Source of the DNA: Eutrigla gurnardus
Lineage: Eukaryota; Chordata; Actinopteri; Perciformes; Triglidae
DNA: 64,000 bases
Assembly: GCA_963514095.1 (NCBI GenBank)
Contig: OY741270.1
Location: 26,120,571 to 26,184,570 of the forward strand
Direction: 5' to 3'
In this document: positions 1-8,723 of the stretch, piece after piece
How the letters are laid out: each line of letters begins with the position of its first letter
How positions within the stretch are numbered: position 1 is the stretch's first letter
Made by a program: the position numbers and the translations under genes
Notes under the pieces: model-generated
Told to the model about the DNA's origin: nothing
Databases searched by the model: none
The model's input: only the letters and a program-made list of their open reading frames with translations

Positions 1-1
1 C

Positions 2-838
2 CATATCGAAATGCTTGAAGACATGTCTACGGACGCCTTTATCAACGCTTTGAGATGCTTCATCAGTCTTAGAGGAGCCATTTGCCAACTCCACTGTGAT
101 CAGGGCACAAACTTTATGGGAGCCAAAAATGAACTCAAGGAAGCTCTCAAGCAATGTGACACCAAAGCACTGGAAGCCTTCCTAGCAGATAAACAGTGTG
201 AGTTCATCTTCAATGCCCCATCAGCAAGTCATGCAGGTGGCGTATGGGAGCGTCAAATTCGGTCCATTCGCAGTGTGTTGAACATCACAATCGCTCAGTG
301 TCCAGGCAGACTGGATGATGCCTCCCTTAGGACGTTGTTCTATGAAGCAATGGCCATTGTCAACAGCCGTCCATTGAACATTGATGGAATCACTGACCCA
401 ATGTCACCTGAGCCCTTGACTCCAAACCATCTCATCCTGATGAAATCCAAGGTTGCTTTACCACCTCCTGGAAAGTTTGTGAAAGAAGATGTGTACGCTG
501 CAAAAAGGTGGCGCAGAGTACAATATCTGAGTGAACAGTTCTGGAGCCGATGGAGAAGGGAATACCTCCTGAACGTGGCCACAAGGCAAAAGTGGCATGT
601 ACCCCGGCGCAACCTGAAAGTGAATGACATAGTCATTATCAAAGAAGACACACTTCCAAGGAACCAGTGGCAAATAGGACGAGTAGTTGAAACGACAGAA
701 GGGACAGACGGTCTAGTTCGCAGAGTCAAGGTACAAGTTGGGGAGCGGAAACTAACAAGGAAACAGGACCATCGCTCTAAGCCCTCAATCATCGAACGGC
801 CTATCCAGAAGTTGGTGCTCCTCCTCGAATGCAAATAA
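2..838 (+). CDS. BEL/Pao integrase C-terminal part (5' truncated by window)
   Basis: Open frame entering from the window edge (codons from base 2) and ending at TAA 836-838. It holds the second half of an rve-type integrase core: an HCDQGTNF motif carries the second catalytic Asp and GGVWERQIRS carries the catalytic Glu. A downstream domain of the DUF5641 type, typical of BEL/Pao integrases, has the signatures FWSRWRREYL, VNDIVIIKED, NQWQIGRV and DGLVRRVKV. The enzyme would insert the element cDNA into the genome. No frameshift or stop interrupts the visible part. The protein start cannot be seen; the ATG at 11 is internal. Confidence 0.85.
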   Translation, partial: HIEMLEDMSTDAFINALRCFISLRGAICQLHCDQGTNFMGAKNELKEALKQCDTKALEAFLADKQCEFIFNAPSASHAGGVWERQIRSIRSVLNITIAQCPGRLDDASLRTLFYEAMAIVNSRPLNIDGITDPMSPEPLTPNHLILMKSKVALPPPGKFVKEDVYAAKRWRRVQYLSEQFWSRWRREYLLNVATRQKWHVPRRNLKVNDIVIIKEDTLPRNQWQIGRVVETTEGTDGLVRRVKVQVGERKLTRKQDHRSKPSIIERPIQKLVLLLECK

Positions 839-1026
839 TTGGCTGTCAATCCAAAATATACTTGCATCAGACATGTCAGGCTAATTGTATTCTTAAGGTA
901 ACCTAGAGCCAATTTTGTATGTGTACCTATATGTTTAAGTATGGCTATTTATGGTCTAGAAATCGTGTATGATTCTGTTTATTTACCTTTAATGAGTTCA
1001 TTCATCATAACACAATTTGGTGGGAG
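839..1026 (+). other. Non-coding spacer between pol stop and 3' LTR
   Basis: AT-rich sequence with no reading frame of note. It ends in a short purine-rich stretch (ggtggga, about 1019-1025) just before the putative LTR start, which would serve as the polypurine tract for plus-strand priming. The tract is short and the assignment is inferred from position. Confidence 0.4.
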
Positions 1027-1757
1027 TGTAAGTGACGAGCTTCTTCATTATTCACGTTCCTTCATTGTAGCCCCGGAACCTGTATAGCTAACTCCGTTAT
1101 TCATGTTCTGTCACTGTAACCCCGGAACCTGTATAGCTAGCTCCTTTTGTTTATGTTTCGTCACTGCAAGCCCGGGAATGCGCTAGTCGGCAACCTTTCA
1201 TTCTCCCGGCTCTTTACATCTCCCGAACCTCTGTTGTTAAAGTAAGTTAGCACATGCAGTATCATCTCAGTTTTGATTACTCTTCATTTGTACATTTATT
1301 ACTAACTTACACTCCGTGTTTTGTGCACAATTAGTCTTACCTGCGCCGTATTTGTGTGCCGTTTGTTCATATTTTGAAGAGTCCATCAAGCTAGCGGCAC
1401 GTTGATGAAACAGCCATGTGTGGGTTTTTGCACCCTTGGTGAGCGGAGTGAGGTGTGTATCTTGTATATTGTGTGTGTATAAACTGTAGACAAACTTGTG
1501 TTAACTAAGCTAAATCTAATTATTGTTTTCATACATGTTTGTTATTTTGAATTACTTTATGTATTTCTATGTGTAGTGTAAAGTTAAATTTAGATGCACT
1601 GTGGAAATTATATTTGTCAAATTTGTGTCATCTGAAAGTGTTATTAATTCAATTCATTCTGTACTTATTTCTAGTTTTCACGGTGCTACAATTAAATAAA
1701 GAGAATTGCACCTGTCGAGACTCTCTGCCATTACTAAATACACCGAGGGCTGCAACA
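1027..1757 (+). repeat. Putative 3' LTR of the BEL/Pao element
   Basis: A segment of about 731 bp that starts TGTAAGTG and ends GCAACA, so it has the 5'-TG...CA-3' ends expected of an LTR. It follows a purine-rich stretch after pol. An AATAAA polyadenylation signal lies at 1695-1700, about 55 bp before the right end. The partner LTR is outside the window, so boundaries cannot be confirmed by comparison and no target-site duplication can be checked. Confidence 0.5.
1042..1190 (+). repeat. Three imperfect 49-50 bp direct repeats inside the LTR
   Basis: The motif ccccggaacctgtatagcta begins at 1071 and again at 1120. A more diverged copy begins near 1170, giving a period of 49-50 bp. Each copy is preceded by a related ttca-ttgta or tcactgta stretch. 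Short tandem repeats in the U3 part of LTRs often carry enhancer elements; that function is inference here. Confidence 0.7.
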
Positions 1758-2174
1758 CTAATTGATTGATCAGCAATTAGCATTCCCTTCCTAACCATTT
1801 GAAAGCATCAACCTCATAAAGGGCTGATTTTATTTAAAGTATGGCATTCCTACACCACAGTGTTTTGATTATTAGGTACATTTTTGATTATTTAGTCAAG
1901 CAATTGACTATAAGCTGAAAAATATCGATACCCCATCTCTTGTATCACAGACTAAACCCTAAATATGTTCACTTTACAATGATACAAAACACAGAAAATA
2001 CATTTTCTGATGATTATTTTTCTGTTAATCGACTAAATGAATCGACTAATGAATCTTCACAGCAGTAATCTTCTTTCCCACAACTTTTCTTTTGAATTGA
2101 CACTGCACCGAGTGCACTGATTGGGTCGTGAAAGTTGAAATGGAAGTGTTAATGTTGTTTTCCATTGCTTGCAG
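1758..2174 (+). other. AT-rich 5' flank / probable intron 1 end of zbtb24
   Basis: No coding region or recognised repeat. The stretch ends in a good 3' splice acceptor (tccattgcttgcag, ending at 2174), so at least the last part is likely intron upstream of the first coding exon. No noncoding first exon or promoter could be identified; it may lie left of the retrotransposon. Confidence 0.5.
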
Positions 2175-3019
2175 GAGCAGAGGTGATAGTTTTGAGGGGA
2201 AGATGTCTGAGAGCGCAGCAGGCAGGACCTCATCACTGATGGCCCTCCGCTCAGATTCACACAAGCAGAGCATCCTGAGCAAGTTTGACAAGCTGAGGAA
2301 AAGGGAGCTGCTCTGTGACATCACTCTCGTCGTGGAAAACGTGCACTACAAGGCGCACAAAGCCCTGCTGGCGGCGAGCAGCGGGTTCTTCTCCCTCATG
2401 TTCATGGCAGAGGGTCAGACCGGCCGGTCGACCTACCAGCTGGACGGCATGGCGGCTAAGCAGTTTGCAGCGGTGCTGGATTTCATCTACAGCGCCCAGG
2501 TGTCGGTGGAGGAGAGCGCCGCGGAGCAGCTGCTGGTCACAGCTCGTCTGATGGAGGTCGGCGACCTTGTCAAGGTGCTCACTGAACTCGCCCACTCCAA
2601 TGCAGCGATGAGAGACGAGCAAGCGAAGGTGGACGTGGCCAAGAAGCCAGATCTGTCAAAATGTAAAAGAGGACGGTCGAAGAGAAATGTAGTAACAGAG
2701 CTGGAGGAGAGGAGTGCACCATGTAAGAGCTCAGAGGAGGGACTGGCTGGAAGTATGGACCGTGATGATGATGAGTCGCAAGCTAAGGACGAGGCGGATC
2801 GCAACCCAGGAGCCAACCAGAACCGGAAGAGCAAACGCAAAATCAGGCCACCGGTGAAATACAAGAGCTACAAGGTTGGCAGCGACGCAGCAGGTGGTGA
2901 TGAGCCGGGCAAGAGAGGCAGGAAGAGGAAGTACCCCGACACCGAGGCCCGATGTGAGGACTGTGGCAAAGTGTTCAAAAACCACCTCTTTTTAAAGATT
3001 CACCAGAGGACTCATACAG
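2175..3019 (+). CDS. zbtb24: zbtb24 first coding exon: BTB domain, AT-hook, finger 1
   Basis: The exon runs from the acceptor after 2174 to the donor cag|gtaatg at 3019/3020; translation starts at 2203. It encodes 272 codons plus one base: the BTB fold used for dimerisation, a Ser/Lys/Glu-rich linker, the AT-hook-like basic motif and the complete first zinc finger (CEDC...HQRTH). Reading past the donor meets a stop after two codons (TAA at 3028-3030), so splicing is required for the full protein. Confidence 0.92.
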
Positions 3020-6000
3020 GTAATGTGTAAAGGATTATAGTCTATCAAAGTGTGGCCCGCAGAAACATTTTTTAATCTGCTGTCCATTTCAATACTTTGC
3101 TTTGCAATAGTTCACATTTAATAGAGTCTCTCAGTCACCAGGACTTTGAGAGCTCCTGGTGTATCAAAAATTACCATAAAAAATGTCCTAGCATTGTATG
3201 CCATAAAAAAAAAAAGTCAAAATCGTAGTCATAAAAATGTTTTTTTCATTTAAAAAAAGTAATTGGATAGTAAGTTCCTACAGGCATCAGGTCATCAAGT
3301 CATAGCAGGTTAACTGATCTCGACTCATTGATGGTAAGCCATAAATGTTGGATATTTTAGTTGTGAATTACAACAATAATCCAAAAAGAAGTGGGAAAAC
3401 TACCTGAAATGTTAAATGTCTAAATGTGGTAATCTGATTACAGTTACATTTAACAGCAATGAAACACGAGTTGGCTGAAAGTAATGTACATTACAACAAT
3501 AGAGCATTAAAGCAACATGTCGTGGGTTTCCTTCCCCAGGGGAGAAGCCCTTTCGGTGCCTGGTGTGCGGGAAGGCGTTTACCCAGAAGCACACGCTGCT
3601 GGTCCACCAGCGGATGCACACCGGAGAGAAGCCGTTTGTCTGCAGCGTCTGCTCCAAAGCGCTCTCCACCAAACACGCCCTGCAGGAGCACATGAACCTC
3701 CACGAAGGTATCTGATCAATGACGTTAGTTCTTCATTTATTGCATAATGTAAAGATTATTCTGTTTAAACTGGGAGATTACAGGAAGTTTGAGATTAAGT
3801 GAAATATATATTCAACCATCTTTTGAATCCAAAAGCTGAATTTTCAGCAGTGTTTCCCCTACCATTGTACAGGCCAAAAAAAAAATCAATATGCCAAAAA
3901 TAAGCCACCTATCAATTCATTCATAAATCAATAATCATTTACATTAGGAGCGCCTCCGCGCAGCCAGTGGCGGCGCCAGAGTATTTTTTCTGGTTCAACT
4001 ACGGTGGGGCTAACTCATACGACGGTGGGGCTCAAATCAATGTCAGAATCTCAATGTGAATATATAACAACACCCAGTGGCGCTGCCAGCCGGAATCCAG
4101 TACGCACTGGGAGGACTTTTTTTGAAGGTGGAAAAAAAAATTGATGCTGCTGAACCGGGCCGGATGCAGCCGCATTTGAGAGGACGATCGCGCGTGTGTG
4201 CGCAATTACGCATAGCGTGTGTTGGCCCCTCTCCACTACACAATACAGCTCGGCTCTAGTCTCGTCACCTCTCTGCTGCTGAGCACTGCGGGCCGAGCCG
4301 ATGCATGTCTCTCTCCCCGGGCCGGCAGAGTTATCATACCGTACTGTGCGTGCGTGTCCAAGCGTGTGTGTGCGTGCGTGGAGTGCTCACAAGCGTGCGC
4401 TTGTGTTTAGGGCGGGGATGGAGGGCACAAAAAACTATTTGCACCGGGGCCTATCACCATGATATACACTACTGATTTCACTGATACTGAAAACATTAGA
4501 TTTTGTCTTAAAAAAGTATTTTTCCATTTGTTGTTGTATTTGCCGTTTCTGTGCGTACATTGAAATTGAATCCTGGCGGCGGCGCTGACAACACCCTCCC
4601 GCAGCTATAAACACGCACACAGTGAGAGAGAGAGAGAGAGAGACAGCGAAACGTGAATAGTTACGTTAACAGCCGGGACCCGAGTGGTCATCTTCCCCTG
4701 CAGGTGTCAACGGTGCGTCCGTAGTTTTATCCAACACGCCCGCCACCTCCATCTGTTGTTCCGTCCGACGACGTTTAAAAACAAATGTATCCATGATCAA
4801 TTTTGACCAGTTTACTAACGTTAACTTAACGTGAGTGACTATAAGCCGCTAACGCGAACTGCTAGAGCCAGGTAGCTTACAAACTAGTAGCCTGCTGTCT
4901 CTGTGTCGAGCATACACTAAAAGCGGGCTCACATGAGTGACGTTGACGTACGGACAGTACAGTCTGTTAATGAACCCAGATCAGTGACAGTTGTCATCGC
5001 AGCTGCCTGAATGCCGTTACGACGTGACGTGGTGGTGCTGTTGAACTCCGCACTTTTCACATGGGAGAGAGAGGGGGATGTGACATGTATCAAAGGATCT
5101 CCAGCCGGGATTCGAACCTGAGGCTGCTGCATATATGCAGACATGGGTAAATGGCATGCACTCTAACCACTCAACCACCTGCCTGCCGTGAATAAGCCTT
5201 TTTATGACTGTTTTGCACTCACTACACTCAGATTTTGATTGACACGCGATATAGAAGCATATGTTAGGACTTTTACATCATTTTTACAACATTTTATGAA
5301 TTTTGTCGATTTTTCACTTTTTTTTCGACATGCTATATAGTATGACTTTTTTTTTTCCTGAAAAAATTGATCATGGCTTTTTATGGCTGTTTTGGACTCA
5401 CTACACTGAGACTTGGTGCATCAAGCGATATGAGCGATTTTTATGACTCTTTAACAATTTTAAATATTTTTTTATGAATATATCCTGACTGACTTTTTCG
5501 TGAATTTTCGACATGCTATAGTATGACTTTTTGGGGGGGGGGGGGGGGGGGGAATATGACTAAGCCTTTTTATAACTATTTTGCACTCACTACACTCAGA
5601 TTTTGATTGACACGCGATATAGAAGCATATGTTAGGACTTTTACATCATTTTTACAACATTTTATGAATTTTGTCGATTTTTCACTTTTTTTTCGACATG
5701 CTATATAGTATGACTTTTTTTTTTCCTGAAAAAATTGATCATGGCTTTTTATGGCTGTTTTGGACTCACTACACTGAGACTTGGTGCATCAAGCGATATG
5801 AGCGATTTTTATGACTCTTTAACAATTTTAAATATTTTTTTATGAATATATCCTGACTGACTTTTTCGTGAATTTTCGACATGCTATAGTATGACTTTTT
5901 GGGGGGGGGGGGGAATATGACTAAGCCTTTTTATAACTATTTTGCACTCACTACACTCAGATTTTGATTGACACGCGATATAGAACCATATGCCACGCGT

Positions 6001-7622
6001 CTCGTCTGTTTAGGGTTTTTTCGGTGGGTACCATCGGGCCTGAAAAAAATTCTAGGGGAAACACTGTTCAGGTAATCAAATTGATGTTGATGACTTTATT
6101 ACATTTTTGAAATGTATTTCTTTTGATGTCTTTGGTCTTTTCTTGTTCTCTGCTGTAAATATGTTCTCTTTCCTGCATCCTTAGGAAACAAATCCTATAG
6201 CTGTGATAAATGTGGGAAGACCTTCACTCAGAAGAGGCAGCTTAAAAGCCATTACAGAGTTCATACAGGTGAGAATGGCCTCCGCAGCAGCTTTATTCTA
6301 ACGCAGTCACTCCAAAGGTCAACTAATGTGTTCTTTACTCTTTAATCCAAGGGAAATCTTTACCAGAATGTGCTCAGTGTCAGCACAAGTTCATGGACAC
6401 GGCTCAGCTGAAGAAGCACCTGAGAACTCACACAGGTGAAGTCAGACAAGCTGTCGAATTATAACTATACAATACTGTTGGTCTAATGTCTGTCTAACAT
6501 GTGGAGGCACTCGATGACATGATAATATCCCTGCAGGTGAGAAGCCTTTCACCTGTGAGATTTGTGGGAAGTGTTTTACAGTCAAGAGCACGCTGCAGAC
6601 TCACATCAGGATTCACAGGTGAGACATTGAGAGGCTTTTAGTAAAGTCATAGTGTGAACATTCAGTCAACAGAAGTAGAAGAGTATTTGTATCCTTTATT
6701 TAAGGAAAGTATTTATCATACAAAACAAACTTAATTCTAATCACAATGTCCTTTTTTCAGAGGAGAGAAGCCATACGACTGCAGCATCTGCAACAAAACC
6801 TTCTCGGACCCGAGTGCGAGGCGAAGACACGTCGCCTCGCACTCGGGGAAGAAACCCTTCACCTGCTCCTTCTGCAGCCTGTCGTTCACCCGCCTCGACA
6901 ACCTGAAGACGCACACCAAATCCCACAACAAGGAACGAGCAACGGAGGCCTCGCCGGACGCCGTCGCCGCACCACCACCGGAGGAGGTGCGCAACATCCT
7001 TCAGCTGCAGCAGTACCAGCTTCCCCCCGGCTCCGAGCAGGAGATCCAGCTGGTGGTGACGGCAGACGTGGACAACATCAACTTCGTGCCGGGTCAGAAC
7101 CAGGAGATCAGCATCATCGCCACAGAGGGGGAGACGGCAGACTCGGCCCACTCCAGACTCACCCTCCTCACCGGGGCGTCGGGGAACATGCAGAACGTGG
7201 CTCTGGTCACCCAGGGCGGCGTGGTGGACCAGAGCCCCCACATTCAGAACATCAGTATGCTGGAGGGCCAGCTGATGCACCAGCCCGAGCAGATGCACGT
7301 CATCACGCTGAGCAAAGAGGCAATGGAGCACCTGCAGGCCCATCACGGACCCCCGCAGCCCCTTCAGCGAGCCGTCCAGCAGCTGCAGGTGATGCACCAG
7401 CCCGTCCAGCAGCTGGCCGTCACTCAGGACGCCATGCAGGGGCCGGGGGCCCGGGAGCCACACAGCCAGGCCATTCACATCAGCAGCCAGAGCAGCCAGC
7501 CCATCTCCATCAGCCAGACCAGCGAGCAGATCTCCAGCCACCACATCCAGGGCCAGACCTTTCAGATCCAGGCTGGGACCGTGTCCTACCTGTACACCAC
7601 GGGGCTGCCGCAGGAGAGCTGA
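2203..7622 (+). CDS. zbtb24: ZBTB24, BTB/AT-hook/C2H2 zinc-finger transcription factor
   Basis: Six coding segments join with consistent phases: 2203-3019, 3540-3707, 6185-6268, 6352-6435, 6537-6618 and 6761-7622. The total is 2,097 nt or 698 aa, close to the human protein as I recall it (about 700 aa). Domains: BTB about 28-130 (LCDITLVVENVHYKAHKALL), basic linker, AT-hook-like KRGRKRKYP at 237-245, eight C2H2 fingers about 251-466, then a Gln/His-rich tail. Finger order and linkers fit ZBTB24. Family knowledge: a nuclear DNA-binding factor that activates CDCA7 and supports methylation of satellite DNA; loss in humans causes ICF syndrome type 2. The ATG at 2203 is chosen because it follows the acceptor at 2174. 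The third intron interval (3708-6184) holds a hAT element. The last four exons recur at 48203-49640. Confidence 0.93.
3020..3539 (+). other. zbtb24 intron between fingers 1 and 2
   Basis: A 520-bp AT-rich intron with short poly-A and poly-T runs. It is bounded by gtaatg and cttccccag. I see no gene, repeat family or regulatory motif that I can support in it. Confidence 0.7.
3540..3707 (+). CDS. zbtb24: zbtb24 exon with fingers 2 and 3
   Basis: 168-bp exon, phase 1 at both ends, between cccag and gaag|gtatct. It encodes two complete C2H2 fingers (CLVC...HQRMH and CSVC...HMNLH) joined by a canonical TGEKPF linker. It is not repeated in the second copy near 48 kb, so the duplication breakpoint lies downstream in the next intron. 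Confidence 0.92.
3848..5058. other. Left internal part of the hAT element
   Basis: About 1.2 kb without a supported gene. It holds two partial copies of a ccagtggcg-gcca motif (near 3963 and 4075), CpG-rich sequence from 4150 to 4400, and a (GA)n run. The composition resembles a transposase promoter or 5' UTR region that lost its coding part. The short open frames here (60-70 codons) have no recognisable similarity and are not called. Confidence 0.4.
4622..4642. repeat. (GA)n microsatellite
   Basis: A short perfect GA dinucleotide run of about ten units inside the hAT left arm. Confidence 0.85.
5059..5187 (-). mobile_element. tRNA-derived SINE fragment inside the hAT element
   Basis: Read on the minus strand, the head shows a class-II-tRNA-like start (tggttgagtggttagagtgc, A-box region) and a B box ggttcgaatccc, followed by the SINE body with its ct-rich block. 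The tail end seen in array copies is missing here. It directly abuts satellite at 5188. Its head sequence ggcatgcactctaaccactc (5153-5172) is the same 20 bp at which the copy-1 downstream SINE switches into the array. Confidence 0.75.
5188..5992. repeat. Intronic AT-rich satellite (seed-like short array)
   Basis: Two A+B satellite dimers of about 360 bp and a partial third. Each A half begins near gcctttttatgactg and each B half near ggctttttatggctg; both contain tgctatag-atgac. The dimers are separated by poly-G tracts at 5533-5552 (20 G) and 5901-5913 (13 G). It passes into the hAT right end at 5993. The same satellite-to-hAT junction is present at 48010/48011, so satellite was already in this intron before the block was duplicated. 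Confidence 0.85.
6185..6268 (+). CDS. zbtb24: zbtb24 exon with finger 4 (copy 1)
   Basis: 84-bp exon between ccttag and catacag|gtgaga, phase 1 at both ends. It encodes one finger (CDKC...HYRVH). The matching exon at 48203-48286 is identical in layout at an offset of 42,018 bp. Confidence 0.92.
6352..6435 (+). CDS. zbtb24: zbtb24 exon with finger 5 (copy 1)
   Basis: 84-bp exon between tccaag and cacag|gtgaag, phase 1 at both ends. It encodes a finger with the spacing C-x2-C (CAQC) and HLRTH, preceded by the unusual GKSLPE linker that is characteristic of ZBTB24. Confidence 0.92.
6537..6618 (+). CDS. zbtb24: zbtb24 exon with finger 6 (copy 1)
   Basis: 82-bp exon from ctgcag to cacag|gtgaga. 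It encodes the finger CEIC...HIRIH and ends two bases into an Arg codon that the last exon completes. Confidence 0.92.
6761..7622 (+). CDS. zbtb24: zbtb24 last exon: fingers 7-8 and Gln-rich tail (copy 1)
   Basis: 862-bp coding part from ttttttcag to TGA at 7620-7622. It encodes fingers CSIC...HVASH and CSFC...HTKSH, then about 230 residues rich in Gln, His and Ser (ILQLQQYQLPPGSEQEIQL region) ending GLPQES. High third-position GC leaves long open frames on the opposite strand, which are shadows. It differs from the second copy by two amino acids (Val/Ala and Ala/Pro). Confidence 0.92.
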
Positions 7623-8000
7623 GTGTGGGCCGGCTCCAGACTGATGATGCTGATACGGCACTTTATTAATGTGGTTGGACAGAATGATACGTTTTACTGC
7701 AAAATCTATATATATAAATATTCTGTCAACCATTTCCCTGAGCATACCATGATTTTTTTCTTCCAACTTTCAGTACACCCACTGGTTAAAGGTCACATCC
7801 TGAAAACTGAATATTTCAAATCACCTGCTAGTTAATTTCATAAACACATTCTTGAAATGACGAGCACTAGAAGACAAATGATATGCAGAAGAGCCGTCTT
7901 TATTCTGGTGTTTTTGAGGCCGATTATGATTCATATGAGTTACAAAAATGATTTCTGATGAAGTGCAAATCACTTTTAGGAATTGTGACAGATTTTTTTT
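7623..8000 (+). other. zbtb24 3' UTR and flank (copy 1)
   Basis: AT-rich sequence after the stop. No canonical AATAAA was found before the SINE, so the transcript end is unclear. Compared with the second copy it lacks a block of about 46 bp (present at 49801-49846) and about 50 bp of satellite-like sequence (present near 50067-50110). It is much less similar to the second copy than the exons and introns are. Confidence 0.55.
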
Positions 8001-8168
8001 TTCATAAAATTTCTTCTTACATAGACACCTTTCATGTAGCAGTAGACAGAGAGGAAACACGGGGGAGAGAGGGGATGTGACATCCAGCAAAGGACCACCG
8101 GCCGGGATTCAAACCAGGGTCGTCTGCGTACAAGGCATGCACTCTAACCACTCAACCACCTGCCTGCC
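8001..8168 (-). mobile_element. Chimeric SINE at the left edge of the array
   Basis: The body (8001-8133) matches the SINE downstream of the second zbtb24 block (50111-50284), including gggattcaaacc rather than gggattcgaacc. From the 20-bp stretch ggcatgcactctaaccactc (8134-8153) onward it instead carries the head of the intronic/array cassette (aaccacctgcctgccgtgaat). This switch is what SINE-SINE recombination would leave. Confidence 0.75.
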
Positions 8169-8524
8169 GTGAATAAGCCTTTTTATGACTGTTTTGCACT
8201 CACTACACTCAGATTTTGATTGACACGCGATATAGAAGCATATGTTAGGACTTTTACATCATTTTTACAACATTTTATGAATTTTGTCGATTTTTCACTT
8301 TTTTTTCGACATGCTATAGTATGACTTTTTTTTCCCTGAAAAAATTGACCATGGCTTTTTATGGCTGTTTTGGACTCACTACACTGAGACTTGGTGCATC
8401 AAGCGATATGAGCGATTTTTATGACTCTTTAACCATTTTAAATATTTTTTTATGAATATATTCACACTGACTTTTTCGTGAATTTTCGACATGCTATAGC
8501 ATGACCTTTTTTTAACAATATGAT

Positions 8525-8723
8525 CAAGGCTTTTTTTTTTTAAGATTATTTTCTTGCATAGAAACCTTTGTATTTAGCGGTGGATAGAGAGGAAACATGG
8601 GAGAGAGAGGGGGATGTGACATGTATCAAAGGATCTCCGGCCGGGATTCGAACCTGAGGCTGCTGCATATATGCAGACATGGGTAAATGGCATGCACTCT
8701 AACCACTCAACCACCTGCCTGCC
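8525..8723 (-). mobile_element. Representative SINE-derived cassette of the array
   Basis: First full cassette of the array, typical of about 60. On the minus strand the order is: tRNA-like head with A-box-like tggttgagtgg, a 14-bp palindrome ctgcatatatgcag, B box ggttcgaatcc, a body with ct repeats (the complement of gggagagagaggggga), and a tail ending in an A run. The head resembles class II tRNAs (Leu/Ser). It is fused to satellite at a fixed junction, so it is amplified as part of the unit and not by repeated retroposition. Confidence 0.75.

Larger units (their letters stand above)
1..1757 (+). mobile_element. 3' end of a BEL/Pao LTR retrotransposon
   Basis: The window opens inside the pol gene of an LTR retrotransposon. 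The order is integrase end, stop codon at 838, about 190 bp of non-coding sequence, then a putative 3' LTR. This order is what the family predicts, because BEL/Pao pol ends shortly before the 3' LTR. The internal part and the 5' LTR lie before base 1. The uninterrupted frame suggests a fairly young insertion. It sits about 400 bp upstream of the zbtb24 coding start exon, so it could affect that gene's 5' region. The family call rests on the integrase and its C-terminal domain, not on a database search. Confidence 0.8.
3848..6066. mobile_element. Non-autonomous hAT-like element in zbtb24 intron, carrying SINE and satellite
   Basis: The left end CAGTGTTTCCCCTA (3848) and the inverted right end TAGGGGAAACACTG (ending 6066) form terminal inverted repeats of about 28 bp, imperfect beyond the first 14. 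The sequence ttcag is present directly outside both ends (3843-3847 and 6067-6071), compatible with a 5-bp target duplication; classic hATs make 8 bp. The TIR sequence is of the kind seen in fish hAT elements. There is no transposase frame. The left 1.2 kb is GC-richer and CpG-containing, perhaps the old transposase 5' region. The remainder is a SINE fragment (5059-5187) and satellite (5188-5992), then only 74 bp of right end. The hAT-like TIRs are seen directly; the superfamily call is inference. Confidence 0.65.

Noticed and set aside
340..912. 190-codon minus-strand frame across the BEL/Pao pol end
   Set aside because: Antisense to a recognisable integrase; no family features.
3843..6071. 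8-bp hAT target-site duplication
   Set aside because: The 8 bp on the two sides do not match (attttcag and ttcaggta); only ttcag is shared directly at both ends, so a 5-bp duplication is reported as tentative.
6741..7766. 341-codon open frame antisense to the zbtb24 last exon, and its twin at 48759-49781
   Set aside because: Shadow of a GC-rich Gln/His coding exon; the sense strand carries clear fingers and the known tail, and the antisense frame has no domain.
8525..8723. tRNA gene calls in each array cassette
   Set aside because: The A and B boxes are tRNA-like, but the acceptor and anticodon stems cannot fold into a normal tRNA; this is a SINE head.
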